From: Mauremys mutica
Taxonomy: Eukaryota > Chordata > Testudines > Geoemydidae
Reading direction: 5' to 3'
Assembly: GCF_020497125.1 (NCBI RefSeq)
Contig: NC_059077.1
Span: 25,371,340-25,435,339, forward strand
DNA: 64,000 nt
Both the position numbers and the translations under genes were made by a program. Below the pieces are notes generated by a model. That model ran no database searches. It saw nothing but the letters and a program-made list of their open reading frames with translations, and was not told the DNA's origin. Of the stretch, positions 11,024 through 22,983 are shown one piece after another; positions within the stretch are counted from its first letter, which is position 1; every line of letters starts with the position of its first letter.

Positions 11024-11190
11024 GTCTATGCGGAGACTTTCGTTTGCAACAAGCCAGGGTGTGAATGTACAGTGCTCTACCCTGCCGTGCAGTAAGTCGC
11101 TGAGTGGACACTGCTACCGCTCACTAAAAGTTCCATAATGCGCTTTGAGGTATTCCTATTTGAACTTGTAGTGTGTGGGAGGCTACTACA
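11024..11190. repeat. Foldback-type MITE fragment
   Basis: The words ttgtctatgcggagacttt, gagtggacactgctacc and cactaaaagttccata resemble one of the 'TGTCTACAC' foldback families found elsewhere in the window (35.2, 48.0, 59.8 kb). Only one arm is clear. Confidence 0.45.
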
Positions 11191-12536
11191 CATGTACTAA
11201 ATCTCAAAATTACTCAGGGACCTTACACCAGTGGAGGATGGTCCACTCTGACATGCCCGTATCAACTGAAACACCCCCAACACTCCTCAGCCCTATGTTG
11301 GGGGTGGGGAGTGGCGGGTGTAGAAGGCAGCTACACTGAAGGGAGAGCCCCTGCAAAAGGGAATTCTTTACTGATTAGCTCTCGCTTCTTTAAATCCATG
11401 TTGTGCCACATACTTAGCAGACTGGAGAATCCAGCCTATTAATATTAATGGGTGTGTTATACACATTAGCTCTTGCTCCCATTGAAGTCAGTGGCAACTT
11501 TAATTATGCCTATTATTTTAAGTTAAGCACAATTTTGTTAAGGTTTATGCACTTTGCAGAATCTGCCAAGTAACAGTTGTAATAATTGCTATATAAGTGC
11601 TATATATTGCTCTTTACATCCTAAAAGTGCTGTAAAAACATTAGTTAATATGCTAATAAGCCAAAAACACTGTTGACTGCATTTTGTACTTTACACTTCA
11701 AAGTATGGAAGTATGAATCTCTGTTGTAGCCAATTTTATAAATTCAGTGGTTTCACTAGTAGTGCTTGACGGTTTTGTGGTTATTCTTAAACATTAGATT
11801 GGTAACAGTAGACTAAACTGAAATTAAAGTGCCAAACAGTGGAATTGAACATACACAGAGTTTGGTGAAAAACTATTTGATACTGTTCTAGTTTAAAAAG
11901 TAGTCAGTGAATATTTTGTAAAGTTTTTAAGTATGTTACAGTATTTAAATTACAAGCAAATAATGTCCGGATAGAAAGGCTCAAGATTACTTGTAGGATA
12001 CAGTATGTTCTCGTATGAGTATTGTTAATTTTATTATGCTACAGTAATGCTGGATGATCTCTGTGGAGAGGAGCTGTTTTTTCATGTGTAGTCTTAGTCA
12101 GAAACTGTGCTATTCTTATTTTCATTTGATGACTGCTGTCAAACTAGTGTATGACAGATTTATTTAAAAAAATACCATGAAATGTGAAAATATATAGCTC
12201 AGTTTTTGTAGCCTTATATTAAACTCCCTTTATTCCCTTCTGATATCTTAATTTTATTAACTGAAAACACATATAACAGTGCCTGCTGAAGAGCAAACAG
12301 TACTTGCAAGATATGTATATTTATTCATTAGTCTGCTTGTTCATTTATTTTTTGCCTTACAACAGCAAAGTTATCCGATTTGCTAGAAATTTAGTGAATA
12401 TTTTTATTTCATGATTAAAATGAAATAATTAAGCCCATAACATTTTTTTCTCTTTTGGAAATAACAGAAGAACGTGTTCACTTCTGCATAGAAGAGCTGT
12501 AGTTTAATCATTATTCTGCTTCTTAATATTTTCTAG
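11191..12536 (+). other. Presumed end of the last WDR70 intron
   Basis: AT-rich and non-coding. It ends with a polypyrimidine tract and ttctag (12531-12536), the acceptor of the WDR70 terminal exon. No other feature recognised. Confidence 0.6.
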
Positions 12537-12624
12537 GACTCAACCAAAAGCAGTTTTTGCAGAAGTGGAATCAGAGGAAGATGAAACAGACAATAAGCCA
12601 GAGTGGAAAAAACGTAAAATATGA
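12537..12624 (+). CDS. WDR70: WDR70, C-terminal coding exon (partial gene)
   Basis: After the acceptor ttctag, a G at 12537 completes a codon from the previous exon. The frame then reads TQPKAVFAEVESEED and ends PEWKKRKI with TGA at 12622-12624. This closely matches my recollection of the vertebrate WDR70 C-terminus (SKTQPK...EPEWKKRKI). The phase fits a preceding AA|G lysine. WDR70 is a WD40 repeat protein of about 650 residues, largely nuclear. This exon supplies only the acidic and basic tail after the propeller, ending in a KKRK cluster that could serve in nuclear import. No other WDR70 exon was found upstream in the window. The identification is also supported by synteny: GDNF lies downstream in convergent orientation, as in human. 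Confidence 0.9.
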
Positions 12625-12760
12625 AGAACTTGATTTGGGGAAGGGTGACTGTGGATTCAAAACAAAGTGGAGAGTTTTTTCATTATGCAATAAAAGGTTG
12701 AATTCTTTACAAACAGAAATTCTTTTAATGCATTGCAATTTGCAACAAGCCGACCAAAGA
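12625..12760 (+). other. WDR70: WDR70 3' UTR, proximal part
   Basis: Follows the stop directly. An AATAAA at 12689-12694 lies 65 bases after TGA and is the first candidate poly(A) signal. Longer isoforms ending further downstream cannot be excluded. Confidence 0.6.
12689..12694 (+). terminator. Candidate WDR70 poly(A) signal AATAAA
   Basis: Canonical hexamer (tgcaataaaagg) 65 bases after the stop codon. GT-rich sequence (aagatgattgttgcatt) follows at 12760-12780. Confidence 0.5.
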
Positions 12761-15500
12761 TGATTGTTGCATTACAGTGGACTAGAATTGTTGATCTGCC
12801 TTTTGTAATAAGGAGTTAATTATATTATGCAAAAATCTTATGTCATTTTCTTAACTTTTGATTTATAAAAAAAGTATTTGTTTGTAATTTTTAACCAGAA
12901 TACATCTTCAATGATTAATGAGAAAGCAGCATTTTACTGTAATATTCCATCTGAGGATTTTAAGTAAGAACATAAAAACTGGAGTTTTTCAGGCTTCTTT
13001 TATTTATTCCAATAACATCTATCAAGCTGTGTAAAAAAGTCATGGTTTCACATTTTTTAGGAATATCAATTTAGGATAATTCCTCGGCATCAGGTTTGTT
13101 TAGCTGGTATGGTAGTTTTGTAAAACATCAAATATTTTCTAGTATTTATGGCTTATCTGAAATATGTTCTTTTGAATTGTACAGTATCTCACATTAGTGG
13201 TACAGATTTTATTTTATAAGCCATATGGAGTAAGAATGTACAATTCTGTATATTTGTCTGAATTAAAACATTGTACACTTGTTACTTTTCTTTTTCTAAT
13301 TTTGTATGGATTATTCAAAGTTAAATAGATTTTGTTCAGGCCTCCTAACTCTATTGTTGTATATTTGTAAGTAATAACATTTGATAATGCATGTTTGTTA
13401 GTCAATATACAGATAGACTTGGGCTTGCTGAGGTGTATAGCTGAACTGTGCATATATTGGCCGACAAAGTTAATTTCTAAAGTGTGATATGACCTTTATA
13501 AAACGGTGGTATTTACCACCAAGTTGCTATGGTAAATATTACTAAGTGAAGGAGCGAGAGATTTAAAAAAACAAAAACAAACCAACCTCCTTAAGGCAAA
13601 TAAAGAGGAAGCCAGATCACTTGTGGGCTTGTATATTTTAGTTATGATAATATTTGCTGGGCAGCCAGATACCGCAGTGATGACTCTGAAATGCACTAAG
13701 CACCCTCCATCCCCAGTGATATCATTGGGAGTGGAGGGTACTCAGCACCTTGTAGGATTGAGCTCTGTAAGTGATGACAGGAATGGGGGTAAGAGGGACT
13801 TTCATTTACCTGACTGAGGTCAAGATTCAGCAAATAAATTAAGCATGTTTAATTTTAAGAACATAGTTATGTCTTATTGAAATCAATGGCGTTTAGACAC
13901 TTGCTTGAGTGTTTTGCTGAATAAGAGCCTAATTTAAATATGTTTTTCCCCCTCTGCTCGTTGCTGTTTTCCTTCCATGTCTTGTCTTTCCCTTTCCCAT
14001 CACCTGCACCTTTGGGGCCAGCAGGCCAGTTCCCAGAGGGTTTCCTGAATATTGGTCTGAGATGCTAACATCAGAAAATTTCCACTGCTGCTGCCACAAC
14101 GTAACCCTTTGATACTGATATGGTTATACTATGGCATTAGTGAGGATAAACCACCACTTGCCATTTGTACCAAAAAAGGGAAGCATAACTTATTTAAAAT
14201 AACAAATTAATGGTTTGCCATATTTTCTGCTGCCATGAAATAATGTCAGTATCAAAGGCACTAAGCTGCTAGTTCAATAGTGACTGCTTGCCCAAAAAGT
14301 ATAGATATGGAAAGGAGGGGAAGAAAGAGAAAGAAGGGAGCCGGTGAGAGTAGCAGAGAGTGGAGGGATGAACTCAAAGCAAACCTCACTCTTAATTAAC
14401 AGGATCTATCGAAGTGCTCGCCACAGTGTCCACATCAGCGAATAATATCAATCTTTACAAGTTAATGAAATATAAATTAAAACATTTTATTAATATGATT
14501 GTCATTCTTATTAATAGATGATCTAGGATTCAGCTAGTCCTCCTGATTGTATAACTTTGAACTCATGGCAACCTGTTGCTTTTAAAAACACTGGAAGTTC
14601 TTCATTGCGCCAGCATGGATTACTAGAATGCAGAGAGCTAGAAAGGAAAGACATGATAAAAAAAAATGCTGCTACTGATGTTCTCTGATCATGCAGGAAT
14701 AAGGAATAATTAAAGCAAAATCTCCTCCTTTTACGTTATTTCATCAGGTTAGTAGCCCATATAATACCTTAATAAATTAAGATTATGTTTATTTTTTCAG
14801 AAGTTGCTTGATATTAAGATTTTTAATTATTTTATTAAAATGTAAATGTACCCTCCAGTAGTACAATCAGAATTTATTTCATTTTGTGTTTTAAGAACTC
14901 CAGTCATTTTTATCCACAGTCATTTACTTCCCAATCTTCTTGAGTGACCGCAACGCACCAGATTATTCAGTAAATAATTCAAAAACTTTTTCCTTTTTTG
15001 CAAACACTGATACAAATTTTTAAACAAATTAGCTTCCTCTGTATTTGCACCCAATTTGGTTTTGTTTTTCACAAATGTACTGGCAGATGCATTCACCAAA
15101 AGAGCAAATATTAACACATTACAGCAAAATATTCTGAAAAAAGCAAATTTTAATCTTGTAATCATGAATGTTAGCATTGGAAACTAGATTATAAAACATG
15201 ATCCAACTAGAGGAGAAAATTTGTGTGACCAGTCAAAACAACTCAAATGTCTAATTTGCAAGTATTCTCAGCCACCACTTTGAGTATTTCATAGGAAAAA
15301 GAGCTAAATTATTTCAGTTATAATCTTACTGTAGAAGGTTCACCTGAGGCACAAAATGGAAAACAAAAGATACCACTTGTGTTAATTTTGACAGAATTAA
15401 AATGAGCAGTTTTCATTTAGATTTAATCTTGGGCCTAACTCTTACTTGGCTTTAATCTCTGCCAAAGCTGTTATCACATGTACTTACAGGTCACATAGCA
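12761..15500. other. Downstream of WDR70, no gene recognised
   Basis: AT-rich, unique-looking sequence. Short open frames on both strands (for example near 13.2, 13.6 and 14.9 kb) have no family resemblance or splice context. It may include distal WDR70 3' UTR. Confidence 0.5.
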
Positions 15501-15602
15501 CATGCTGAATTACAACATGAGATGACTCCATGTTTCTAAAACTAAACTGACTCTTTATTAAGAGAACTATTTACAGAACTGCTGCATCTCCAGCTCGCAT
15601 TT

Positions 15603-16852
15603 CACCCATGTAGAGTTGCCAACTTTCTAATGGCACCAAACCAAATACCCTGGCCCCACCCCTTCTCTAAAGCCCCACCCCTTCCCCCGAGGCCCTGCCA
15701 CCCGCTCACTACATTCCCCCTTCTTCAGTGGCTCACTCTCCCACACCCTCACTCACTTTCACTGGGCTGGGGCAGGGGGTTGGGGTGCAGGAGGGGCTGA
15801 GGGATCTAACTCAGGGTCTGGGCTCTGGGGTGGGACCAGAAATGAGGGGTTCAGAGTGGGGGGGGCTCCAGATAGGGGGTTGGGGTGCAGGCTCTGGGGT
15901 GGGGCCTGGGATAAGGGGTTTGGGTGCAGGAGGAGGCTCCAGGCTTGGGGGTGGGGCAAAGGGGTTCAGGGTGTGGGACGGTCTGGGCTGGGGCAGGGGG
16001 TTGGGGTGCAGGAGGGGATGAGGGCTCCATCTGGGGGTGTGGGCTCTGGGGATGAGGGGTTCAGGTTTCAGGAGGGGGCTGCAAGTTGAGATGGGGTTGG
16101 AGTGCAGGGGGGTGAGGGCTCCATCTGGGGGTGAGGGCCCTGGGGTGCAGCTGGGGATGAGGGATTTTGGGTGCAGGAAGGGGCACCAGGCTGGGGGTTG
16201 GGGCAGAGGGGTTCCTGGTGTGGGAGGGGGCTCTGGGCTGGGGCAGGGGGTTGGGGTGCAGTGGAGGTCAGAGCTCCGTCTGGGAGTGTGGGCTTTGGGG
16301 TGGGGCCAGGGATGTAGCATTTGGGGTGCAGGAGGGGGCTTCAAGTTTGGGGGGGCTCAGGGCTGGGGCAGGGGGTTGGGGCTGGGGCGGGGGGTTACCT
16401 CCGGCAGCTCCCTGTCAGCGGCGCAGCGGAGGGGCTAAGGCAGGCTTCCTGCTTGTCCTGATGCCGCACTGCACCCTGAAAGTGGCCAGCAGGTCCAGCT
16501 CCTAGGCGGAGGGGCAGCAGGCAGCTCTGTGCACTGCTCTCACCTTCAAGCACCACCCCTGCAGCTCCCATTGGCCATGGTTCCTGGCCAATGAGAGTGT
16601 GAAGCCGGTGCTTGGGGCAGGGCAGTGCACAGAGCCCTCCACAGGCTCCCCCCACCACCTAGGAGCCGGACTGGCTCCTTCCGGGATGCAGTGCAGAGCC
16701 AGGACAGGTCGGGACTAGCTTGCCTTAGCTCCGCAGCATCACCAACTGGACTTTTAATGGCCCGCTCAGCAGTGCTGACCAGAGCCGCCAGCGTCCATTT
16801 TCGACCAGGTGTTCCGGTCGAAAACCGGACGTCTGGTCACCCTACAGCAACG
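15603..16852. mobile_element. hAT-like element inserted in the gypsy LTR
   Basis: The body 15611-16844 starts tagagttgccaactttctaa and ends gtctggtcaccta-like (ctggtcacccta), so both ends read TAG(A/G)GTxxCCA inward. The 8-mers outside are cacccatg (left) and cagcaacg (right). The empty-site LTR at 19680 reads cagccatg there, so both look like decayed copies of an 8-bp duplication, the hAT length. The interior is a G-rich repeat cassette (15760-16400). Confidence 0.75.
15729..16400 (+). repeat. G-rich minisatellite-like cassette
   Basis: Imperfect units around ggggcagggggttggggtgc and aggaggggctgagggatct recur over about 650 bases. Long proline- or glycine-rich frames on both strands result from this composition and are not genes. 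Complementary versions occur at 21000-21360, 29160-29460 and, more weakly, 59570-59720. Confidence 0.85.
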
Positions 16853-16942
16853 TGCTCACAGACTGGCTTCCTGGTGCCTCCTCCAAACTCTTCCCTCCTG
16901 CATCCTTTGCTCCTCCATCCAAGTTTCATGCAGATTGCTACA

Positions 16943-16953
16943 TTTTTCCTTTT
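16943..16953 (-). other. Polypurine tract of the gypsy element
   Basis: On the - strand AAAAGGAAAAA directly precedes the LTR start TGTAGC. This is the expected site and composition for plus-strand priming, and it supports the LTR boundary at 16942. Confidence 0.7.
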
Positions 16954-17953
16954 AATAGTTCTTATTTTTGTTTCTTTTGTGCAAGCATTTGCTCACCTTC
17001 TGGGGCCAGAGGTTACTCGTACATAGCCCACCCTCGGAACCTGGCCTAGCCTATTGCAGTCTGTTAGTTCTCATATTCCATCAAGTATGCCGGTTTCTGA
17101 ACCAGTCTCCCACTACTTGTTTGTGTTGCTGATTTTAGTGCAGGACACTGTTCTGACCTTCATTCTGTTGGGTGGCATCCTGCTGGTCTTCTGTTTTACT
17201 CAGATACCTTGTTTTCTTCTGACTCTCCTACATCAGGCCAACTCATGGCTGAAGCTCTTTCTAAGTTCTGGTCCTATCACTGGCCTGTCTGTCCAGATGT
17301 GCCAGCTCTCCACCGCTGTTCTACAATTGTGTTTGGTTTTATCTTCACCACTGTCCTGAGTCTGTAGCTACTTCATGTGACCTGTGTTCCATTGCAGCTT
17401 GGACAGTTGCATTTTGCCATTGCTATTTATTGAGTAGACCCAGACCTGCTCGCCTGTGCATATTGGCCTCAGGTTCTTGGCTCCTTGCAGGCTGCCTGAT
17501 TAGCTGGGCATTCTGTTAACCACTTCTTTGTCCTGTCCATTATCTCTCCGCTGGGCTGCAGCAGACTACCGCTCATGGTTCTCCAGCCCTGTGCTGGGCT
17601 ACAGTCTTGTCCCTGGGAGTGTATTTTGCAATAGTTCAGCATTGCCAGGGAGGGATCTCTTCCTGTCTACATTTCCTTTGCCATCAGTCTCTTGTCCACA
17701 ATATCACTGCTGACTCTGCCTTTCTGTTGGTTTGTGTGGAGAGTCAGGGGAAGATACTGCATTAAGCCTAATATTCTGCTCCTGGTACCAGTTTAGGAAT
17801 TGCCATAGTCTGGTATCATGATCCTAGAGTATCTCTCAACATCTCCTTCTGCTACAATAAGAACGTCATTAGCTACAATCTTGATGATTTCTCTCGTGCC
17901 TGGTTCAGTTTACACTGGAACACCTCTGGAGCTGGACCAATGCCCATAAGCAA
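16954..17953. other. Unassigned internal part of the gypsy element
   Basis: The position between the polypurine tract and RT calls for integrase and RNase H, but no frame on the - strand shows them. The sequence may be a deleted remnant or later insertions. Confidence 0.35.
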
Positions 17954-18493
17954 TCACACCCAGCAGTACTTGCCAAAAGGTGCAGCAAAAGTTGTCAGGT
18001 GGCTGAATGGTTCATGTAGCTCAATATTCCAAAACCCATTCTTGGTATCACAAACAGTGAACACTTCTTCCCTGGATAACTTGGGTAATGTGTCCTCAGT
18101 TATTGGTAATGGGTAGTGACACATCCTTACTTTAGCTGAAAGTTTTCTCACCCTTACAAGACTGCTGATCCACTCTGCTAATTTCAGTGTGGTAATGATG
18201 CATCTTCTTTGCAGGCTTTGCCAGTTCCTTCTTCTGTGGTTCCACCACACATAATGGAACTCTGGGCTGCATGGAGAGGTATGAGGGGGGGTGTCTATTT
18301 CTAACTTCATTTTGCCCTGTATACGTCCGTCTCCTTGAAATATGTCCTTGTATTCTGTTAGAAGCTTGGATAGGGCCCACAGTGAATGTTCTCCCTCCTT
18401 TCTCAAGTTGAGGATGTTCTGGTGTTGTACAACAATCACATCCATGGCTTGCACTTCTCTGCTGCCCATAGTGATGGTACTCCTCTTTATCAA
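17954..18493 (-). pseudogene. Gypsy-type pol fragment: start of reverse transcriptase
   Basis: An open - strand frame of 179 codons contains LLTEYKDIFQGDGRIQGKMK, then HYPLPITEDTLPKLS, then FTVCDTKNGFWNIEL and LTTFAAPFGKY. The last two are RT motif A (D-x-x-N-G-F-W) and the TTF.TPFG block of Ty3/gypsy RTs. The frame runs out at 17954 before the YxDD box, and no continuation was found. The front end appears scrambled (SPCSPEFHYVWWNHRRRN replaces the usual P.R.P..). As an LTR-retrotransposon relic it has no inferable activity. Confidence 0.8.
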
Positions 18494-19579
18494 CTATTAC
18501 AAATTCCAAGCAATAACACTTCTAATTTTTGGGTTTCTTATTGACAACCTACATTTGCACACTGGTTTTATTGTGTATCACCAGCACTTGGTAACTTTTC
18601 TCCAGTCTAATGTTGCTACTTATCATTGCAGCTGGCTGCACAATCCAACTGGAATTGAATTGGTCTTTGATCTAATAGCATAGCTGCAAGTATGATAAAA
18701 CTTCTTTTACAGAGTGTCTATGCTCAGCGTCTTCGGATCTGCTAAAGTCACACTGCAGATAACACTGCAGATATCCTCCTCTTCATTGGAAGTCTCTGCG
18801 TCTTCAGTCATAGCATTTACTGCTGTTTTTTTTTTCTTCCTGGGTAGCTGCAGCATTGTGGCATAAATGAGTTCTCTTTCTCACCCCCCTTGCACCATTG
18901 CCTTTACGCTGCACATTTTTCTTTGTCATTTATGTACATACATTGGGCCGTGATGTCCGTATTCTCAGTCGGTCAGTCTTAGCTTCCTGGGTTCCTTTAG
19001 CTTGAGCCTGTGTATTAGTTCTGTATTGTTTTGAACCTGCACAGTTCAGCTGACCTTGCAATTTGGAGGCATTTCTCTAGGGTTAGATTTGTTTCAACAA
19101 TTGCTACTGTGAGCTGAATAACATGTTGCACAAACGATTCTGTCTTTAATTAGGGAAACTTTAATATCTCTAAAGTTACGTGTGGATGCACTGTAATGTA
19201 TATATTCCCTCTTCTGCTTCTTGGTATTGGGTAAAAAGCCCAGTATCTCTGTACAGTCTCATTTTGTCTGGGTAACAATACTCATCAGACATTTTTATCA
19301 GCTATTCCAGGATTTCAGGCATTATTCCTGGCCACAGCATCTCACTCATTCACTTATCCTTTTCCCCCAATAAGATAGTAAAAATCTTTATCTTCATTTT
19401 CTCATCTTTATCCCCTGTGGTCAACTATTTACATGATTGTGCCAAGCTTTATGTGTGGAAATCCAGCATTCCTGGTGGTTTGAGCTCTTCATGCGGCTGT
19501 TTGCTCTATTTCTAGGTGCTGTTTTGTTTGCTGTGTGTTTCCCTAGACTGATTGCTGTCACCGTGTTTCACATACCTTG
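18494..19579 (-). other. Presumed gag/leader part of the gypsy element
   Basis: Lies between RT and the 5' LTR on the - strand. No zinc knuckle or protease motif could be read with confidence. Confidence 0.35.
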
Positions 19580-19765
19580 TGCTGGGTAATAACATTAGAG
19601 GACTCCATGTTTCTAAAACTAAACTGGTTCTTTATTAAGAGAACTGTTTACAGATGTGCTATAATTGCAGCTAACATTCCAGCCATGTGCACAGACTGAC
19701 TTCCTGGTGCCTCTTCCCTCCTGCATCCTGTGCTCCTCTCTCCAAGTTCTGTGCAGGTTGCTACA
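19580..19765 (-). repeat. 5' LTR of the gypsy element, intact copy
   Basis: The + strand runs tgctgggtaataacattaga to gcaggttgctaca. It is the uninterrupted counterpart of the split left LTR. It differs from it at many positions, so the insertion is old. Confidence 0.75.
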
Positions 19766-19769
19766 CTCT

Positions 19770-20570
19770 CACATACAGCTAGTAGTAGAGGGAATTTTGA
19801 ATGGTATTTTTAATTTAAAATAATGGAGGATTCCATTTCTTTTAGTGGGGGTTGGTGAAGACTTGGTCCAGTAGGCTCAGTCAGACACTTACACTGATTG
19901 TTCACCTACAGACCAGTACTTCTGGCTACAATATCCAGCGCTCTAAACAACAAATTTCTACTAATTGTACCTTCATATTACCGTAATAAAAGACGGGAAG
20001 AAATTGCATTGTTTTTCAAAAATAATGTAATGATCTTAACAATTACATCAATCTGTAATAAAATAATAGTACAGCTAACAGAAAACTGTAAACATCTTGA
20101 TCATAAAATTGAAAGTAATAAGAACCACAGATTTATAAAAAAAAAAAATGCCATTAGTAAATCACTTAGGTGCAGTGAATCAGGAAATTTTAGTTGAATA
20201 ATTAAGTGAATATGAGTCTGGATTGAAAACTGGCTGAAGGACATTAAGAAATGGGTAATGATAAATAGCAATGTATTGAGGTGAGTGGGAGGTGACTAGT
20301 GGGAAGCTGCCGGAATAGGAGTTATGTCCGGTCTTATATAACATCATCTTAAACTCCCCCCTCCAGATCATTAAACAGCATGTTAATGAAATTAACAGAT
20401 GATACTAAATAGAGGACTGCTGCAAACACCATTGAAATGAGAGACAGGAAATAACAAAGGGAGTGAGCCTTGACAAATGCAAGATAATACAGCTGGAGGA
20501 GAATGATTCAAAATGCAGACTTTTTTTTCTTCATGGGTGGGGGACGTTTGGACTGTAGTAGTATCTGAGT
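19770..20570. other. No recognised gene
   Basis: AT-rich. The segment 20180-20520 (actggctgaaggacat, acaaatgcaagataatacag) vaguely resembles the CR1 '...TGACAAATGCAAGGT' 3' region on the + strand, probably an old fragment. Confidence 0.4.
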
Positions 20571-20571
20571 A

Positions 20572-21445
20572 GACTAGAGCAATGTTTTTCAGAGTTTGGG
20601 TTGCGACTCAGTTCTGGGTCACGGCATGTAAGGTTGCTCTGGTCAGCACTGCCACTCGAGACTTCAAAAGTCCCGTCAGCGGTGCTGCCCAGCTAAGGCA
20701 GGCTAGTGCCTACCTGTCTGACACCGTGCTGCACTCCGGAAGCGGCCAGCAGCAGGTCCGGCTTCTAGGCGGGGCGGGCCACGGGGCGCTGCATGCTGCC
20801 CCTGCCCCGAACACCAGCTCTGCCCTCCATTGGCCGGTTCCCAGCCAATGGGATTGGGGGGCGGCGTGCCTCCTTTTGCGTCTCTGTCTATGAGCCAGAC
20901 CTGCTGCTGGCCGCTTCAGGCACAGCTCAGTCTGTGGGGCCAGGACAGGTGGGAAGACTACCTCTGCACCCCGGCTGCGCCACTGACTGGGAGCCGCCAG
21001 AGGTAAATCCATGCCCCAACCCCGTGCCCCAATCTCCTGCCCCAGCCCTGAGCCCCAACCAAATCCGGAACCCCTTCCTGCACCCCAAACCTCTCAGCCC
21101 CAGCCTCAGCCCAGAGCTCTGACCCCCTCCCAAACTCCTGCCCCAGCCCTGAGCCCTCCCAAACCCAGAGCTCTTCCTGCACCCCTAACCCCTCATCCCG
21201 CCCCCCCCAGAGCCTGCACCCCCAGCCCAGACTCCTGACCCCCTCCTGCACCTCTACCCCAGCCCAGAGCCTCCTCCCACACCCTGAACCCCTCATTCCT
21301 GGCCCTGCACCCCAGCCCTCTGCCCCTGCCATGAGCCTCTCCCACACCTCAAACCCCTCATCCCCAGCTCCATTGGGTCATGGGCATCAACAATTTTCTT
21401 CAACTGGGTCCCGAGAAAGAAAGTGTGAAAACCACTGGACTAGAG
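20572..21445. mobile_element. hAT element with 8-bp target duplication
   Basis: The body 20580-21437 starts caatgtttttcagagtttgg and ends tgaaaaccactg, whose reverse complement is cagtggttttca. The 8-mer gactagag lies directly outside at 20572-20579 and 21438-21445. An 8-bp duplication with CAgtGgTTTTCA termini fits hAT. There is no transposase: the interior has a GC-rich 5' half and a C-rich repeat cassette (21000-21360), so the element is non-autonomous. Confidence 0.9.
21000..21360 (-). repeat. C-rich (G-rich on - strand) repeat cassette
   Basis: Tandem-like units of ccccagccctgagcccc type, the reverse complement of the cassette at 15760-16400, inside a hAT element with different termini. 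Confidence 0.8.
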
Positions 21446-22086
21446 CTTGTCGATGGCAACTTGAGATATGAGTTTGCATTCTAATGTGGCAGCAGCAAAA
21501 GCAAATGCAATTTTGGGCTGCCTTTGCAAAAGCATTGCTCCTGACTAGATGGGTTAAGTGAGACCTACTCTGGAATGTTGTATATTTTACACCTCAGCCC
21601 CAGAAAAGTGACAAAAGTAATTATTGTGGCTCTAATCTGAGAAGTGATGGTAAAAATGTCCCTGAGGGATCTATTTTTATTAGGGCTGTTTATTAATAGC
21701 AATTAACTTGTGATCAACTCAGAAAAATTAATTGTGATTAAAAGAGTAAATCATGATTAATCACAGTTTTATCACACTGTTAAACAGTAGAATACCAATT
21801 GTAATTTAATACTTTGGATGTTTTTCTACATTTTCAGATATATGGATTTCAGTTACAACACAGAATACAAAGTGTACAGTATTCATGTTATTTTTATTAC
21901 AAATATTAGCACTGTAAAAATGATAAAAGAAATAGTATTTGTCAATTCAACTCATACAAGTACCATAGTGCAATCTCTTTATTGTGAAAGCGCAACTTAC
22001 AAATGTAGATTTTTTTTTTGTTACATAACTGCACTCAAAAACAACATAATGTAATACTTTGGAGCCTACAAGTCCACTCAGTCCTA

Positions 22087-22340
22087 CTACTTCTTCAACC
22101 AATCGCTAAGAGAAACAAGTTTGTTTACATTTACGGAAGATAATGCTGCCCGCTTCTTATTTACAATGTCACCTGAAAGTGAGAACAGACGTTCGCATGG
22201 CACTTTTGTAGCTGGCATTTCAAGGTTTTTACGTGCCAGATATGCTAAACATTCATATGCCCCTTCATGCTTTGGCCACCATTCCGGAGGACTTGCTTCC
22301 ATGTTGATGCTCGTTAAAAAAAATGTGTTAATTAAATTTG
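22087..22340 (-). pseudogene. hAT transposase C-terminal dimerisation region, left copy
   Basis: The frame reads PPEWWPKHEGAYECLAYLAR, PATKVPCERLFSLSGD and NKKRAALSSVNVNKLVSLSD. It has the conserved WW, the P.t...ERlFS block and NK.R..L of the hAT C-terminal domain that dimerises transposase. It retains C-E-R before LFSLSG, unlike the right copy (GKR). No N-terminal BED finger or catalytic core is attached. It appears to be one arm of the foldback, not a full gene. Confidence 0.8.
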
Positions 22341-22519
22341 TGACTGAACTCCTTGTGGAGAGAATTGTATGTCTCCTGCTCTGTATTTTACCCACATTCT
22401 GCCATATATTTCATGTTTTGAAAGTCTTGGATGATGACCCAGCACATATTTGTTTTAAGAACACTTTCACTGCAGATTTGACAAAATGCAAAGAAGGTTC
22501 CAATGTGAGATGCTAAAGA

Positions 22520-22983
22520 TAGCTACAGCACTCGACCCAAGATTTAAGAATCTGAAGTGCCTTCCAAAATCTGATTGGGATGGGGTTTGGAGCATGCTTT
22601 CAGAAGTCTGAAAAGAGCAACACTCCGATGCGGAAACTACAGAACCCGAACCACCAAAAAAGAAAATCAACCTTCTGCAGGTGGCATCTGACTAAGATGA
22701 TGAAAATGAACATGCATTGGTCTGCACTGCTTTGGGTCATTATCGAGTAGAACCCATCATTAGCATGGACGCATGTCCTCTGGAATGGTGGTTGAAGCAT
22801 AAGGGGACATATGAACCTTTAGCGCATCTGGCACATAAATATCTTGCAATGCCAGCTACAACAGTGCCAGGCAAACGTCTGTTTTCACTTTCAGGTGACA
22901 CTGTAAACAAGAAGCGGGCAGCATTATCTCCTGCAAATGTAAACAAACTTGTTTGTCTGAGTGATTGGCTGAAGAAGAAGTAG
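22520..22983 (+). pseudogene. hAT transposase C-terminal part, right copy
   Basis: After a broken frame (near 22520-22690: ATALDPRFKNLKCLPKS) the open stretch 22717-22983 reads CPLEWWLKHKGTYEPLAHLA, PATTVPGKRLFSLSGD and NKKRAALSPANVNKLVCLSD, ending KKK and TAG. The two parts are joined by a stop and a frameshift near 22690. This is the C-terminal third of a hAT transposase, consistent with the ZBED-like turtle hAT lineage I recall. The GKR for ER change affects a conserved residue. Confidence 0.8.

Larger units (their letters stand above)
15503..16942 (-). repeat. 3' LTR of the gypsy element, interrupted
   Basis: 15503-15610 and 16853-16942 together align with the uninterrupted LTR at 19580-19765: gactccatgtttctaaaact, ctttattaagagaact, cacagactggcttcctggtg, ttgctaca. 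The element-strand ends would be TGTAGC...CAGCA. Net LTR length is about 190 bp. Confidence 0.8.
15503..19765 (-). mobile_element. Ty3/gypsy LTR retrotransposon, deleted, left LTR split by a hAT
   Basis: Two related LTRs (15503-16942 including a 1.23-kb insertion, and 19580-19765) flank a - strand RT remnant at 17954-18493. A polypurine tract lies directly inside the left LTR on its - strand 5' side (16943-16953). Gag, protease, RNase H and integrase were not recognised. Only about 1 kb separates RT from the 3' LTR, so most of pol has been lost. A matching target duplication outside the LTRs is not evident. Confidence 0.8.

Noticed and set aside
1..12536. Earlier WDR70 exons
   Set aside because: No + strand segment resembling the conserved sequence before the last exon (SPYWVSPAYSK region) was found.
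12557..12763. 68-codon + strand ORF from an internal ATG
   Set aside because: Shifted frame over the WDR70 exon. The WDR70 frame (from 12538) ends at 12624 and matches the family.
15811..16344. 177-codon proline-rich - strand ORF and several glycine-rich + strand ORFs
   Set aside because: They translate the G-rich tandem cassette of a hAT element. No start context, no domain.
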